DNA of 64,000 nt from Isoetes taiwanensis (lineage: Eukaryota; Streptophyta; Lycopodiopsida; Isoetales; Isoetaceae): NCBI GenBank assembly GCA_021234155.1, contig JAJEKV010000005.1:17406089-17470088 (forward strand), given 5' to 3'. The notes under the pieces are model-generated. The model searched no databases. It was not told where the DNA came from and saw nothing but the letters and a program-made list of their open reading frames with translations. Shown here in pieces: positions 46,632 through 57,256 of this stretch; within the stretch, counting starts at the first letter, position 1; every line of letters starts with the position of its first letter. The position numbers were made by a program, and so were the translations under genes.

Positions 46632-46687
46632 ATAAAAAATCATTCTCATTCTCATTCTCATTCTCATTCTCATTCTCATTCTCATTC
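46632..46687 (+). repeat. (TCATTC)n at the LINE end
   Basis: Nine TCATTC units close LINE copy D. Copy B ends in (TTCC)n and copy A in CT-rich sequence, so the family ends in simple repeats rather than poly(A). Confidence 0.9.
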
Positions 46688-47680
46688 AATATGACCTTAT
46701 GAGGGAAGAACCATGCATAATGGCCTGTGAAAAACTAAGCATAATGGTCTCTGCAGAGAACATTACCACTACCGTAATGTTCTTTCCCAAGAAATTTCAC
46801 CAGATCACAGTGTATAATAAGGATTGTCCACCATCCGCTGTATTCTTTAGGGCATTGCGCATCACAAAAATATAGAGCATTGCTTGTGTGGGATTTGAAC
46901 CCATGAATCCATGAGTAGTCTCTATCCACAAAGTCGTGTGGAGAATCTACCAAAATAACTGCAAAATTCTCTGCAAAACTTATGAAAATTGCTGCAGAGC
47001 TCCGAAAATCTCTGCGAAGTCTTTGGAAAACTTAATTTATGAGAAAATCTCTTCAAAACTCATAAAAGGCTACGAAAATCTCTAAAGCAACTCTTCAAAA
47101 AAAATAACATTAGTCGGAGTAGAATAGATATGATTTACTTCATGCCACCCATCAGCTCTTAGAGTTGGTGTGAGTCAAGCACATCCATGCTTGGTCATAA
47201 GCTTTTAGAAGACAAAATCAAGCTTAGGGGAAGTTTTCCAGGGACTACCAGTTATCGACCGGTCTTGAATCATATCTCCGACACGCGCCCCAAAAGGCTT
47301 TGCCCTACCACAGATGCGGCATCGGCTCAAATCTCAGGTTTCTTGCCATCATAAATCTGCTTACAAAAACTCACGACTTTCTGCTGCCATAACTTTGCAC
47401 GTTCTCTTCTCTACAGCCATAACATTGCTTGCAAAACCTAGCACGCAAAAAGAAACAAAAATACTCAGCAACAAAAACAATCTCCAACAACAAAGCCTCT
47501 AAGTTGTCTACCCTATCTGCCAAGAACTACTAAGAAACAAGGTGAGATTTTGACAAAGAAAGCGATGAAGTGCTTCTTCACCGAAAATAAGATTAAGAAC
47601 AAAGAAGCAAAGACTCTTAACAAAAATTTGTAAATAACTTACCAGCGAACGAACCGCTAAGGGCGCTTTCCCATGGGCAG
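46688..47680. other. Spacer, no gene supported
   Basis: Contains a T-arm-like sequence GGGTTCAAATCCC on the minus strand near 46890, and a string of AAAATCTCTGC-like repeats at 46965-47100. No gene seen. Confidence 0.4.
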
Positions 47681-47681
47681 A

Positions 47682-47941
47682 AAACCTCCAGGTTTCCTGA
47701 AGGTCTGGTCTGCTATTCCAATGTTCCCATGAGCTAAGAGCCTGAGTGGCTGAGGTTAAGAACCTCATTTAAAAAGTAATCCCGACGATTACTTTTGGAC
47801 CTGGATCTGACCTCATCCAGGTCCGTCCGTCCATAGGAAAGCACCCTAAGCAAATGCACCTAGACCGCAAAGCTAGCGCATGTGCGGCTCGGGCACTGGC
47901 TCGCCCTAACAGGCTCACCAGACCCTTACCCCACGTAAGGG
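47682..47941. repeat. Run of perfect hairpins upstream of APH-1
   Basis: Successive hairpins: AAACC/GGTTT 47682-47695; TGAGGTT-AAG-AACCTCA 47751-47767; AAAAGTAATC-CCGAC-GATTACTTTT 47772-47796; GGACCTGGAT-8 nt-ATCCAGGTCC 47797-47824, directly abutting the previous one; CCCTTAC-CCCAC-GTAAGGG 47923-47941. The stems have unrelated sequences. The run ends about 315 bp before the APH-1 start codon, so it could be promoter or 5' UTR, or part of a transposon end. Confidence 0.7.
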
Positions 47942-48257
47942 CCTATACACTAACATTATCCCTAACATAAGGCATATCGTGCCACTCCCCATAGGGCAAC
48001 CCAGAAATAAATTTGAATAATAAAACCATAGAAATATGGCGCAAGTTTTTAGCCTAGTTACAAACGCATTTGAGATACTTTGATACCAGCAGATTATCTT
48101 GAGTCAGCTGGGCTAGTGCCTGAGAAGCTCTGCCGGTTTGATTCAACAGTCTTAGGTTGAAAATGTTTGTGAATTAGTGGGTTTGGTATTTAGCGCCAGG
48201 TTTTCCATGAAGTGGGCTGATGGCAAAACTCTGTTCTAAAGCTTAAGGGCAGAAGAC

Positions 48258-51200
48258 ATGACTGCAGTTAGCGGCATTGGTTATGCATTACTCTCCTTGG
48301 GGCCTGCCTTTGCAATCTTCTTCTCGGTCATCGTCTCCAAACCTTTCCTAGTGCTCACGCTCTTAGCCAGGTAGTGTCATGTCTGTTCTGGGAAGTTATT
48401 AACAAGCAACCTAGATCTGTCTATTGTTCCTCTGGGTTAGCTGACAGTTGACTCACCTGTTGGTCTAACAAGATGTAGAATAATTTGTGTCTTTGATGAT
48501 TCGTAACATGTCTGGTTAACTTTTTATGCAGCACGTTATTTTGGCTTGTAAGCCTCGTCTTGATTGCAAGTTTATGGAGGGTTTTTCTTCCTTTTGGATC
48601 TTCTTGGTTATACCTGCCCGTACTACTCTCAGCTGTATTGCTGCAAGAAATTGTCAGATTCTTGTTTTGGAAGATTTTCCAGTGAGTTATTCATTTCTAA
48701 ATCTGACAGTTATAATTGGATTAAATGTGACAACTTATGCATTGGTATGGTTGCTGCAATCAATCAGCAACTGCATAATTTGATTAAACCATCCAATCCA
48801 AAGTTCTTTGTTATGATTGTTGTATGCTGCATTTCAGGATAGTGGAGCGGCTTCTGGATGATCTCGCTGTTAAGCTGTCTAAACCGCGCCTTTACTTTAC
48901 CGATAAGATGGAGATAGCTCTAGGTTTTTACATATTCCCCTTATTTCTTTCACTACTTTAGACATGTGTTTTGAAGAGAAAGGTTTGCACACGATATATT
49001 TTGATTGTGATGCTTACACAAGAAAGCATGTCAAATGTATATTAAGGATATAAAAAGTTTCAAGGGTTATTTTTAAATGTTCAACAGTTTACTTCTTCAA
49101 CCCCTCCAAGTTATAAGCTGAGCTTAATTATATCCATGCGTTGTTAGGTCCTTGTGCAGCTTACATCATGAGAAGTATGTGTCAAAACTTGGTTTCTTGT
49201 AAGATGGCTCAAAAATATAATGCAACTTTTGTTCCCGCGATATTCTGGCGTCATTCACATCTAGCAGTGTAGTAGCTTAGATGTCCAGCAGAACCAAATG
49301 CGTGCATGCATCTCAAACTATGATGCTTCATTGGATGGGATTCTCCCATAGATACGCCGTCCGAGGGTTTCATGCCAAGATTTTAGATTTGGATGGCTCT
49401 ACAGTGAATTGATGACAATATAGGGATTGTTTTAACATCATTTATCAGGTCATGCTAGCATTTATGGTCATATTACCGTGTTCTTTGTTGCGAGAGTGTA
49501 TTTCCAGAGCATCTGCAAGTATGTTCTGTACTACAAAAAATGGGTATACAATAATAATTGAGCTGTTTTACAAATTGATTTGTCCTAATTATGTTCTGGA
49601 TATTTTTAGACATATTGCAAAGGAACCTATGACCTGTTGAAATGTCAAGTTGCTGTACTGGAGTTAAAAATTTCATATGAGTGCATAATTTGTTTCTACT
49701 TGCCTCAGCTCTTCAAAATCGGGAACATTAAAACCATGGATTTATCCGGCACCATTGCAAATGTTATTAGAATCCATCTTCTCTCCCTTCTTTCTTTATG
49801 CTTGTTGATCTATATTAATTACCAATGCCGTGTTTTGACATGGATGGTGCCATGTTGTTTAGTATGAAAATAGCAGTGTATGCTTGTGCTGCAAAGTTTG
49901 CTTATGGGACGTTTCAAGTTATGTACCCAGATGGATATCACTCGCTTAGTTGATTCGTGTCTTTTTCACTTGCAATTGCCGATGGACGCATTCTCATGCT
50001 ATTTATGTTGCGTCTAATAGGCTTGTATATTATTGTGGGAGAGCTCTTCTAGGAGTAAAGTTTCATTGAAGTGCCTGTTTTGACTTAACAGTATTATACA
50101 CCAGGTTTCTTAGAAGTATTTAAAAAAATTATAAATAAGATGAAGCTGTTGCTGCTTCATTAGGTTATTTGCGAATTTGCATAACTCTAATTGTTATTGC
50201 CAGGAGTTTAACAAATTCATACTTTGGACATGCAGCAATTGGTTTGGGGCATGGAATGGCTCATTCTGTTTTTTTCTGCTTAAGCATTCTTACACCAGCA
50301 TTTGGACCAGCTACCTTTTACGTGGACTCATGTTCAAGCATGCCATTTTTCCTGGTAACCGGTAAGTCTGTCGTAATATTGCACGTCTACAAAAAAATGT
50401 TAACATCAGAAAATGCCTGAAGCAGAAATTTGCTAGAGAGACAGAGAGGCGGGCCAAAAAAACCCAAATGCCACACAATGTATGAACTACTTTTGTGCTT
50501 TTGTATCTCTCGAATAAAAAGTTATTCTCTGTCACTTGCGTTTTGTCTATGTACTTGTATCACATCCTTAATTTCTTTGCTGTACTTGCCATGTATCTCC
50601 CAATAATGTGAGGTCTATTCACAAATGTTTAAAGGTTGACTGTATGCTGGAGATTAATACAGTTCTAATGTTTTCTGGACAGCTTTGATGTCTCTGGGAT
50701 TCTTGTTAATACACACATTTTCAATGGTGATCGCATTTCATAGCTTCGCAGAAGGAAGTAAACGAAGGCAATTTTTGGCCCCTGGGATCCACCTAATTTC
50801 AGCATTCTTGGTATGTCCCATTATGCACAAGAGACACAAAACTTTGTTAACTTGTCATACGCTTAAAGGGTACAAGACAGTAGTGCGGTGCCACAGGCAC
50901 CACATTTGTTCTCATGTTTACAGATTTGATGAGAAGTATATGCGAGTGAATCTTTATATATAGGTTGCTTGAAAGAATATATTTCAGATGCAAGCTCTAA
51001 ATGGACTTTCCCACCAACATATATGTATATATGGCAGAAGCACTTGTAGCGCCTGTAGCAATGTTCCATATTTTGCACTGTCAAAGTTGCAAAACCATTC
51101 TTTTCAAGTTAGTGATTGAAAGAATTTCGGACCTTATGCCAAATGACAAAAAGGAGCTAACATATGCTAATTGAGGCATCGTGTTGTTGATTGGAACTAC

Positions 51201-52531
51201 AAAATTGCAAAATAGCTACCGGAGGAACTGCAAAATTGCAAAACATAGGCTTATTATCTTTTAGCATTCTAATGCTTGCTCTAATTTCTTAGCGCATCGT
51301 AGGCTGGATGCTTTCTTAGCCAATGCAGGGCCCCATTGTTTACATAGAACACGATTTCTATAGCAAGCTTGCCAAATTATCCTATGTTAACAATTTGGAA
51401 GTAGTGCTGAAATTTGTTAATGTTTTCAACAAATTATCGTAGCTGGGTTTTGGCAAAAGAGCGAAACAGCGTCTACCTTCTGACATACTATGGCACCTTC
51501 AAGAAAATCCCGCTTTCCCCAGCCTTCAGCACCAATTCCGCAGTCAAGTTTATGTTCTTGAAACTGGACTTTTGTTAAGTCTTCATTTATCCACACATTA
51601 TTCCTTTTAGCATTGTTCTTTTCTTTACAACAAAAGTATGTTAATCTCTATTATGAAATTTAATGACAATATGCCGGATCTATTCTCCTCTCTTGCCTAC
51701 TTGAGATGCATCTACAATGCCGTTGTCTTGGATCTGCATATGCTTATTTAGATATTGGCATAGCTTTTGTTTAGTGTCCTCCTTGTCCTCTTCTGGCAGC
51801 CCAAATGCCCTGTTCCATTGCTCTTGCAATTCCATGAAACTTGGAAGCTGTTGTTTGATTTTAGAAATTTCAGAAATAGCCTCTTTGTCATAAATACTTA
51901 GATGTCATTAACACTTAGGAACTTTTACAGTAGCATCATTGCTTGCATCCTCCTCCTTAGTGTTAGTTTGCTCTAGCTTGGTCAAAACCTCTATTATAAA
52001 CTGCCCAGTCATCTTTCGCTTTGACGTTACTACTGTAGAGACCGAAGCAGCCTTTGTTATGAAGCCATCTCTGATCCCAGGAAATTGATCAAACTGCACG
52101 CGGGAATTGCACACAGGAAAGATGTACATGTGGCTGCCACCTGGATTTTTGCTGAATTTTTAGGGGTGCCAATTGATGGATGTTGACTATTCTGACCAAT
52201 GACATAATCTTAATACATGTTAGAGATAAGATATGGCTACTAATAGGATAAGTGAAAGCGGCTGGCAGGAGAGAAGTATGATTTTCTCCTATACATGCAA
52301 TTATTAGGTAGGATATATAGTAGCTCATCTTCTATTTTCTAAGCTACCTTCCTTTTGCCACAGACAACCATAAATCTGCTTCAAGGGGGATGCATTGCAG
52401 GGGTTGTGCTTACTCTAAGCTGTGCAGTTGTGACGATGGGGACTTGCGGGAAGATGATTTGGGATCAGCTGGGTGAAGCTCCTGACTTGGTTGGCATGAA
52501 TCAAACAAACAGTATCATATTTGAACAATGA
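48258..52531 (+). CDS. APH1: APH-1, gamma-secretase subunit
   Basis: Six exons: 48258-48370, 48532-48681, 48838-48923, 50236-50361, 50683-50810 and 52364-52531. All are GT-AG and in consistent phase, giving 256 aa (Arabidopsis APH1 is about 250). APH-1 is a polytopic membrane protein that scaffolds the gamma-secretase complex (presenilin, nicastrin, PEN-2). Typical stretches are GIGYALLSLGPAFAIFFSVI (TM1), TLFWLVSLVL, EIVRFLFWKI, the conserved GLGHGMAHSVFFCLS helix with its GxxxG-like spacing, TPAFGPATFY and IHTFSMVIAF. The histidines in GHG and IHTF match positions conserved in the family. Introns 3 and 5 are 1.3 and 1.55 kb. No lesion is seen. Confidence 0.96.
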
Positions 52532-52973
52532 CCCAAATAGCGAACGGGCACAATCATTTGCATGTGCCATTGTAACAATAGACTACACTATGCCTGTCAT
52601 TATTATTGATGGGTGGTGCCCACTTAACTGAATATGGAAAATGTAACAACGAGGAAAATCATCATTCTTTAATAGATGTACCGTGTAGCTGAATATATGG
52701 GCTACAACTCAGGTTTTCATTTATTTATTGCACATGAAAAAAATCATTCTTGGTGTTGCAGACATCACACCTCCTCCACTTACTGTTTCTGTAACAGTCC
52801 TTCTTTGAACAGTTGAAGATGATGCATCATCTCCAACCGCTGCATCTGCACTAGTAGCTACTATATCAGAATGATTAAGATCAACAATCTCCCATAAACC
52901 TTCAACATCCAATAAATGTTTGATTTGATCAGCTTATTTTTGGAATTGTTCAGCTACATAGTTGCCCTAAGTA
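52532..52973. other. APH-1 3' flank
   Basis: Presumed 3' UTR and spacer. A short minus-strand ORF at 52721-52912 (rich in Asp, Ala, Ser, Val) has no recognisable family. Confidence 0.4.
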
Positions 52974-53178
52974 CACGTAAAGTCAGGGTGCCATAGATTC
53001 AGCCCTTGCATCCAATGGCACTGTGCCACATGGCAACCATTTTTTTCCTGAATGTTGCCCTGAATTCTAGCCAACATTTTGCGGTGTCATTCTGAATTTT
53101 CACCTGCTATTCTTCACTCCATTCGTTGGATGGCTGCCATGTGGCATCGAATCTACGGTACCTGTGACTTCACGTTGC
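52974..53178. mobile_element. Foldback/MITE-like element
   Basis: Long imperfect inverted repeats. The left arm contains CACGTAAAGTCAGGGTGCC and ATAGATTC, then TGCCACATGGCAACC. The right arm, reverse-complemented, contains ACGTGAAGTCACAGGTACC, GTAGATTC and TGCCACATGGCAGCC. The left arm has about 20 extra bases. No coding capacity. Confidence 0.6.
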
Positions 53179-53180
53179 AT

Positions 53181-53277
53181 GAATGCCCCTCTGCCTTGGA
53201 TTTTGGCGAGTTAGGCAGGCCACGCTGCGGCGCGTCGGCCAGCCTTCCTCGTCAAAATCCAAGGCAGAGGGGCATTC
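53181..53277. ncRNA. Near-perfect 41-bp hairpin, miRNA-precursor-like
   Basis: The left arm from 53181 (GAATGCCCCTCTGCCTTGGA...) pairs with the right arm ending at 53277 over 41 positions with three mismatches and one G-U, around a 15-nt loop. The first 25 pairs are perfect. Size and shape resemble a plant MIRNA foldback. A simple transposon foldback, or an inverted duplication, is an equal alternative. It starts two bases after the MITE-like element. Confidence 0.45.
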
Positions 53278-53621
53278 CTGTATACATATAACGATTATTA
53301 TTAAGAATTTTTAAGTAGATCTAAAAAGGTGGAAAGTGTTAATGATCGGATGGAAGGTGTGTAGTGTAGTATAGTGTCATGTCGTCTTTTCATTAAGATT
53401 GTGTAGATGGAGGAGGTTGATAGTTTTGGTGCCAGGTATGGATTTATACAAATGCGGCAACAGTATTTTGAGTTGCTTTAAAGGGCACATGGGGAGAAAA
53501 TATGCTTCAAATATCTCTTAGTGCAAATGCCAAAGGCTAAAAATTAAGATGAGCAGCAGATTTCGACCATTTCTTGATATAAATATGTGTCATTCTTGTA
53601 GGGGCCATGCTAATCAGGACA

Positions 53622-53740
53622 TGGCAAAGTCTTTTGCAAAGATCTAAGACATGAAACTTATCATAGACTTGTGTCTCGAAGGATAGGGCAAAGATTTTTG
53701 CAAAGATCTAAAGCGTGAAACTTATCATAGACTTAAGTTG
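53622..53740 (+). repeat. Two-copy tandem repeat, 65-bp spacing
   Basis: GGCAAAGTCTTTTGCAAAGATCTAAG...AAACTTATCATAGACTT is followed by GGCAAAGATTTTTGCAAAGATCTAAA...AAACTTATCATAGACTT. Confidence 0.85.
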
Positions 53741-53904
53741 CCACTAGAACATCCACACTGCCATGGCACTCTTGAATTGCGTGCTTAACATCATCAACTC
53801 AATTCGACTTTGCCCATCGTTGCATTGCATGATCAACTCAATGAGAAAGGGCATTGGTTTTGCCTATTGTGGTAGTGTGGCTTTCAATCTTGGTTTGCAA
53901 TTGC

Positions 53905-54965
53905 ACTACCATTCACTTATTTATGGCTCATATCTTTTTGGCATAACATGTATTGCTATAAGTATTCTAAATCTCCTTTAATCCTTCACCTTTCTTGTGC
54001 ATTACCATTCATTTATTTATGGCGCACTAGCGGTTAGGTTAGGTTAAATGTGGCAGATAACTAAAACTTGCTTTCACACTAGCACTTAAGTTACTACCAA
54101 TTAAGTTAGGTCCCTTTCATACTGACAATAGTTAAGTTAAGTTTAGTTAAAACTTTAACTGGTCCCCTTATTTTAAACTAGAAGTTAAGCGACCTAGGAG
54201 AGGTACACTTAACTCAGTTAAGCACTAACTTAATATATTTGTTAAGTGAGAAAGTGTTACACTATAGTTAGGTTATATATGTTTTTTATAGAAATGCATA
54301 TTTCTTGTTGCCTCTTTCAACATCTAGGAATATGCATTTTCATAATATTCTGTGTATAGTTATATTCTGTTTTATAGCTCTTTCAATAATTGCTCGGGGT
54401 TTTCATGATAGAATGACCTCTCATTTCTAACAAATGGGTTGCAAAGTCTAGCACTATATTTGTCTTAACCTTAGGTGCGTACTACTTTTTAATTAGTGTG
54501 CATCGTTAGTAGTTGGCATTTTTTCCCCCAACAAAACTCTCTTTAGCTTAACATAAATTCTTAACTGGCAGTGCAAAATAAGCATAGTTACCGTTAACCT
54601 AACTTAGCACTTTAATTCTAGTGTGAACCATCAATACAAGGTTTAATTCAATTTGTTATTTCTAACTTAATGGGCATGATGAGAATGCAAATTTCCATGC
54701 TTCGTTAAGTTAGTTCTAATTTAACCACCTCAATGGAAAACTAAAAATTCTTTCTACTTAGGTTAATAGATAACCAAGTAGTCACGCTGACTTAACTTAA
54801 TGGCGAGTGGGAAATGACCCTAAATATTCTAAATCTCTTTTAATCTTTCAACTTTCTTGTGCATTACCATTCATTTATTTATGGCGCAAATCTTTTTGGC
54901 ATATCATCTATTGCTATGAGTCTTCTAAATCTCCTTTAATCCTTCATCTTTCTTGTGTATTAAGC
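53905..54965 (+). repeat. Three ~100-bp tandem repeats, the middle one interrupted
   Basis: The unit runs from ATTACCATTCATTTATTTATG through TCTTTTTGGCATA and TTCTAAATCTCCTTTAATCC to TTCTTGTGC. Copy 1 starts near 53905, copy 2 near 54000 and copy 3 near 54864. Copy 2 is split: its left part ends at 54026 (GGCGCA) and its right part resumes near 54825 (ATATTCTAAATCTC), with foreign DNA between. Confidence 0.8.
54027..54822 (+). mobile_element. MITE-like insertion rich in TTAAGTTA motifs
   Basis: About 795 bp that splits the tandem repeat. It is packed with TTAACTTAA/AAGTTAGGTT phrases. Near its right end (54822) the reverse complement reads GGGTCATTTCCCACTCG, then TTAAGTTAAG. A matching phrase on the left starts at 54109 (GGTCCCTTTCATACTGAC, then GTTAAGTTAAG). 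The true left end is therefore unclear (54027 by repeat interruption, 54109 by terminal similarity). No transposase. The superfamily was not determined. Confidence 0.5.
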
Positions 54966-55100
54966 ACGACATGACTTGTGTTTCTGAATTTCCATTCAGT
55001 GACCTTAGGTTTGATAACAAAGATCTCATTCTCATCTAGAATGCATCTATAGGATACACTTTCATTTGGATCTTCATAAAAAAGTTACAATCATTTCCAT

Positions 55101-55186
55101 CAAAATACCCCTAAACCAGGGGTATTTTGGCAAAGCCTAAAGGAAGTTTTTTTCCTTTATTTTTGGGTTGCCCAAAGGGCAAACCC
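55101..55186. repeat. Three consecutive hairpins
   Basis: CAAAATACCCCT-AAACC-AGGGGTATTTTG (12 perfect pairs, 55101-55129), AAAGGAA-6 nt-TTCCTTT (55139-55158), and GGGTTGCCC-AAA-GGGCAAACCC (one bulge, 55165-55186). The third resembles the hairpin at 21012-21035, so this is probably the end of a repeat family. Confidence 0.65.
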
Positions 55187-55308
55187 TAGGGCTGGAGGAT
55201 GTGGCTGTGGGATATGTCCCAAATATGCTCATCCAATGATGGAAATGTTGGGCGAGTTATGGTTTGAAGGCCCAGATTAAGGATGGAGCTAAGGGAATGT
55301 GAATTGCA

Positions 55309-55584
55309 GTGTTCCCAATTTTCTTTCTATTTGCAGCGTCAGTGGAGTCGGAATTGTGCTCCTCTAATTGCAGAAGTCAGATAGCTCTCGCCTTCAAGAG
55401 TAGAGTGCCTTCAAGATGTTATCACAGAAATTTGAGGGCATTCAATACCTTGCATCATTTTTTTTTCTCTCTGTGCATTTTAGCAACTAAATGTGCAGTT
55501 GTTGCAAATCCTGAAGCAGAACCGTTGTATGAGAATCCATTGATCATCACTTTGGAAGCAAATAATAGTAGTGGAGTAGCTTAA
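55309..55584 (+). CDS. Weak ORF, 91 codons
   Basis: An ORF whose end (CAVVANPEAEPLYENPLIIT, then LEANNSSGVA) looks protein-like. TTTGCAG at 55332-55338 could be an acceptor. No family recognised and no partner exon found. May be chance. Confidence 0.2.
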   Translation: MFPIFFLFAASVESELCSSNCRSQIALAFKSRVPSRCYHRNLRAFNTLHHFFFSLCILATKCAVVANPEAEPLYENPLIITLEANNSSGVA

Positions 55585-56097
55585 TTTCAAGTTTGATTAG
55601 TTTTGTAAATAGTGTTATGATTCGGAGCACTATGGGCTTTCCGAATACATGGGTTGTCTGAATAAGTCCTCCGCTAAGATGCATCAATCCTAAATGATGC
55701 TTGTTATCCTTTAGTTTTAGTGCCCATGTTATTCTATTGTTTGTGGCACAATGCGAGCACGAGCATTGGATTCTCCATTATTCCCTTTTATTATGAGTAA
55801 ATCTAATTTTAGGCTTGCAGCCCTAAGCAAGCAATTTCATTAATGGCCAGAATGGAGAATGGATAAGCATATGTATTGATTTATTTAGAGGGCAACCCAT
55901 CATGCATCAATACCTTGTTCTACACTTATCTTCTTTATATTTATGTTATAAAATTATATCGTGTGTCTTTAATGGAGCCCTAGATCAGACGATCGAGGAT
56001 TTGATCGACCAACAATGGCGATGATGTGTGCGTCTTCAACCAAAATTTCATCTTGATTGTTGATTCAATATGATGCACTCAATCTGGTAGTCAAAGG
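55585..56097. other. Spacer, no gene supported
   Basis: AT-rich; nothing recognisable. Confidence 0.4.
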
Positions 56098-56225
56098 TTG
56101 AAAGGGGAAAGGGGAAGGGAAAAAGAGAGGGAAAAATAGAGAAAAAAGGAAAAGGAAGGGGGAAAGGGGCAAAAGGAAAGGGAGAAAGGGAAAAAGCGAA
56201 ATAGAAAAATGAAAAAAGGGGAAAA
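56098..56225 (+). repeat. Second homopurine tract
   Basis: About 125 bases, almost all A or G, with the same GGGAAAAGGAAAGG texture as 44455-45597. Confidence 0.9.
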
Positions 56226-56676
56226 TATATATGTAGGTTCCAATGAAGGGGTTATTTATATTCTATAATGGTATGCCTATACCATTTTATTCATCTATTT
56301 TTAATATATAAAATACATATACATAAGTATCAACCATGCATAAGGCACTTGCTTACCATATGCCATTATAGTCTTCGCTCCAACATCGCAACAAGAAGAG
56401 GAGGATGGAAATATATTATGGGTTACACACTATAGATGGTGTATCTTCTCAATGGTATGTCACGAAACCCAATTTTTTTATTCACATATAATGGAGAGAC
56501 ATCTTGCATGGTTGGAAAAGGTCATTGGTGGGTTCATGTCATCAAATCTTCTAAATGACATAGTTGTTCCATTTAGTATGGATCTATTATGCCAAATAGA
56601 TGATGTCATACAATAATAGAGTGTCAGCCATATTTGAAGCTAAATGGAATGGTCAAGTATTTCTGTTGAAGTTATA

Positions 56677-56930
56677 TAGCCTAAATACAGATGAAAGTTG
56701 AGTTTCAATAGAGTTCAAATGACACATCAGCCACATTTCAAGGTAAATGGAACCAAAATGGTGCACATGTTCATTTAACTTAATGGAGAAAAAGTGACTC
56801 CATTGGATTTTGGCTCCATTTAAGCTAAATGGAGCTTATATGCCATTTTGATGGTATTTTCGGCTTGAATGGGATTGCCGCACCATTTAAAGCTCTATTT
56901 GAACTCAACTTTCAACTTATTTAGGCTAAA
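56677..56930. mobile_element. Foldback/MITE-like element
   Basis: The left arm TAGCCTAAATAC...AAAGTTGAGTTTCAATAGAG recurs inverted at 56892-56928 (CTCTATTTGAACTCAACTTTC...TTTAGGCTA). Near the centre a perfect GCTCCATTTA-AGC-TAAATGGAGC palindrome lies at 56813-56835. No coding capacity. Confidence 0.6.
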
Positions 56931-57256
56931 TTTTAACTCAAATAGAACAAGGATTATTTGATCGAGATGGGCCAGGTCTTTTATTCATAGTAATCTAATC
57001 GGTATCAGTTCAATTGTATCCTACCAATGCACATTGAAAATTACAACATTATCATTCAACCAATCCATTCATTTCAAGTCTATCCAAGTGATATTAAAAT
57101 CTACACCATTAACCTAAGAATTAATAGCATAGCGAAGTTGCCAATATACCCACAAACAAACCGATTCATCTAACACTACAATTTCAACAAGATCTGCACT
57201 CAATGTAAGCACAGATACAGACTCAACAAGATCAATTGTCATCTAATTTACCAAGA

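Larger units (their letters stand above)
45890..46687 (+). mobile_element. 5'-truncated LINE 3' end, copy D
   Basis: A plus-strand frame near 45.98-46.09 kb reads RTLRSLISFPDTIVDFLKH and RSIALEW, typical of a LINE ORF2 C-terminal part. Near 46.40 kb GSYLQEVMD is followed by a stop at 46465-46467. The DNA here (TGGGATCAT-ACCT-CAGGAGGT) matches the ORF2 end of copy A at the window start, with one base missing that shifts the frame. The folded tail (46513-46583), the shared TCCCATAGGCCGATTGGTCTC and a terminal (TTCTCA)n complete the 3' end. Confidence 0.65.

Noticed and set aside
46440-46685. Minus-strand ORF starting with repeated Met-Arg
   Set aside because: It is a translation of the TCATTC microsatellite at the end of LINE copy D.
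46875-46940. tRNA- or SINE-like T-arm GGGTTCAAATCCC (minus strand)
   Set aside because: The 3' half looks like a T-arm, but no matching acceptor stem, D-arm or correctly spaced A box could be built.
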